Part shown: positions 63,868 through 64,000 of the stretch, piece by piece
Layout of the letters: every line of letters begins with the position of its first letter
How positions within the stretch are numbered: position 1 is the stretch's first letter
From: Streptomyces albidoflavus
GTDB lineage: Bacteria > Actinomycetota > Actinomycetes > Streptomycetales > Streptomycetaceae
DNA length: 64,000 nucleotides
Direction of reading: 5' to 3'
Assembly: GCF_000719955.1 (NCBI RefSeq)
Contig: NZ_JOII01000030.1
Span: 49,911 to 113,910, forward strand
The notes under the pieces: generated by a model
Databases searched by the model: none
Told to the model about the DNA's origin: nothing
The model's input: only the letters and a program-made list of their open reading frames with translations
Translations under genes and position numbers: made by a program

Positions 63868-63897
63868 GAAATCGGACGCGAAAGAGTCTGATAGAGT
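63868..63897 (+). promoter_or_regulatory. Fourth rrn promoter (atypical -35)
   Basis: An identical CTGATAGAGTCGG block with TAGAGT, and GAAATC 18 bases upstream. Together with the preceding site it forms a duplicated promoter unit. Confidence 0.6.
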
Positions 63898-64000
63898 CGG
63901 TAACACGAAATACCGAAGGGAAGCGCCCGGAGGAAAGCCCGAGAGGGTGAGTACAAAGGAAGCGTCCGTTCCTTGAGAACTCAACAGCGTGCTAAAAGTC

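Larger units (their letters stand above)
63640..64000 (+). other. Ribosomal RNA operon promoter and leader region (16S beyond window)
   Basis: The sequence from about 63905 to the end matches the conserved Streptomyces pre-16S leader I recall: GGGAAGCGCCCGGAGGAAAG, GAGGGTGAGTACAAAGGAAG and CCTTGAGAACTCAACAGCGT, the last containing the TTGAG-AA-CTCAA dyad associated with antitermination and processing. Tandem promoters precede it. The 16S gene should start a few hundred bases past the window. Confidence 0.88.

Noticed and set aside
63718..63984. Minus-strand open frames at the right edge
   Set aside because: They are antisense to the rRNA operon promoter and leader, which is conserved noncoding DNA.

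Overview
The window is from a high-GC actinomycete, almost certainly Streptomyces. Nearly every gene has strong G/C third-position bias, and GTG starts and GTGA/ATGA stop-start overlaps are common. The gene order sigE-cseA-cseB-cseC, lsr2, clpC, panC-nadB-nadC-coaX, disA-radA, ilvD, proC and an attenuated trpS matches, from memory, the SCO33xx region of S. coelicolor. The right edge runs into a ribosomal RNA operon leader; the 16S gene itself is not reached.

Layout. (1) 1-3118: a GntR/YtrA-type regulator with a DUF1648-like membrane protein, divergent from a PH-like protein plus ABC exporter. (2) 3182-13183: an accessory biosynthetic island. It holds an orphan MbtH protein, an acylating aldehyde dehydrogenase with an alpha/beta hydrolase, a DUF5937-type HTH regulator, a 58-residue candidate RiPP precursor coupled to a fused E1-like/YcaO cyclodehydratase, a two-component system, and a protein resembling only the N-terminal half of a SagB-type azoline dehydrogenase. 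It looks like an uncharacterised azol(in)e-type peptide pathway. (3) 13365-19955: two PH-domain membrane proteins, an orphan nuoD facing a MidA/NDUFAF7-like methyltransferase, and a sensor kinase/regulator pair. (4) 19985-27139: threonine aldolase and a tightly coupled CoA/NAD cofactor operon. (5) 27281-35701: small conserved proteins, BlaI-type regulator, N-acetylglutamate synthase, Lsr2, a prim-pol-like protein, ClpC with a perfect ClgR box, NlpC/P60-like and M23 peptidases. (6) 35762-46027: the SigE/Cse envelope-stress operon, MutY, PAP2 phosphatase, DisA, RadA and a RibD/DHFR-like reductase. (7) 46306-50090: a sigma-like/zinc-finger/TM/BACON fusion, then an AT-richer island with a secreted six-Cys protein, a small membrane protein and a decayed IS481-family element. 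(8) 50211-62278: metabolic and regulatory genes including Ppx/GppA, NmrA-like, TetR, ilvD, a divergent cupin/MarR pair with an extensive palindromic operator, an ABC exporter and proC. (9) 62324-64000: trpS with a tandem-Trp leader peptide and attenuator, then rrn promoters and leader.

Most of the window is core chromosome (cofactors, proteolysis, DNA repair, envelope stress, c-di-AMP). The accessory parts are the RiPP-like island at 3.2-13.2 kb and the small island at 48.1-50.1 kb. The best candidates for new biology are the RiPP-like island, the nuoD/methyltransferase pairing, and the sigma/anti-sigma/BACON fusion. The trpS attenuator is the clearest RNA regulatory element.
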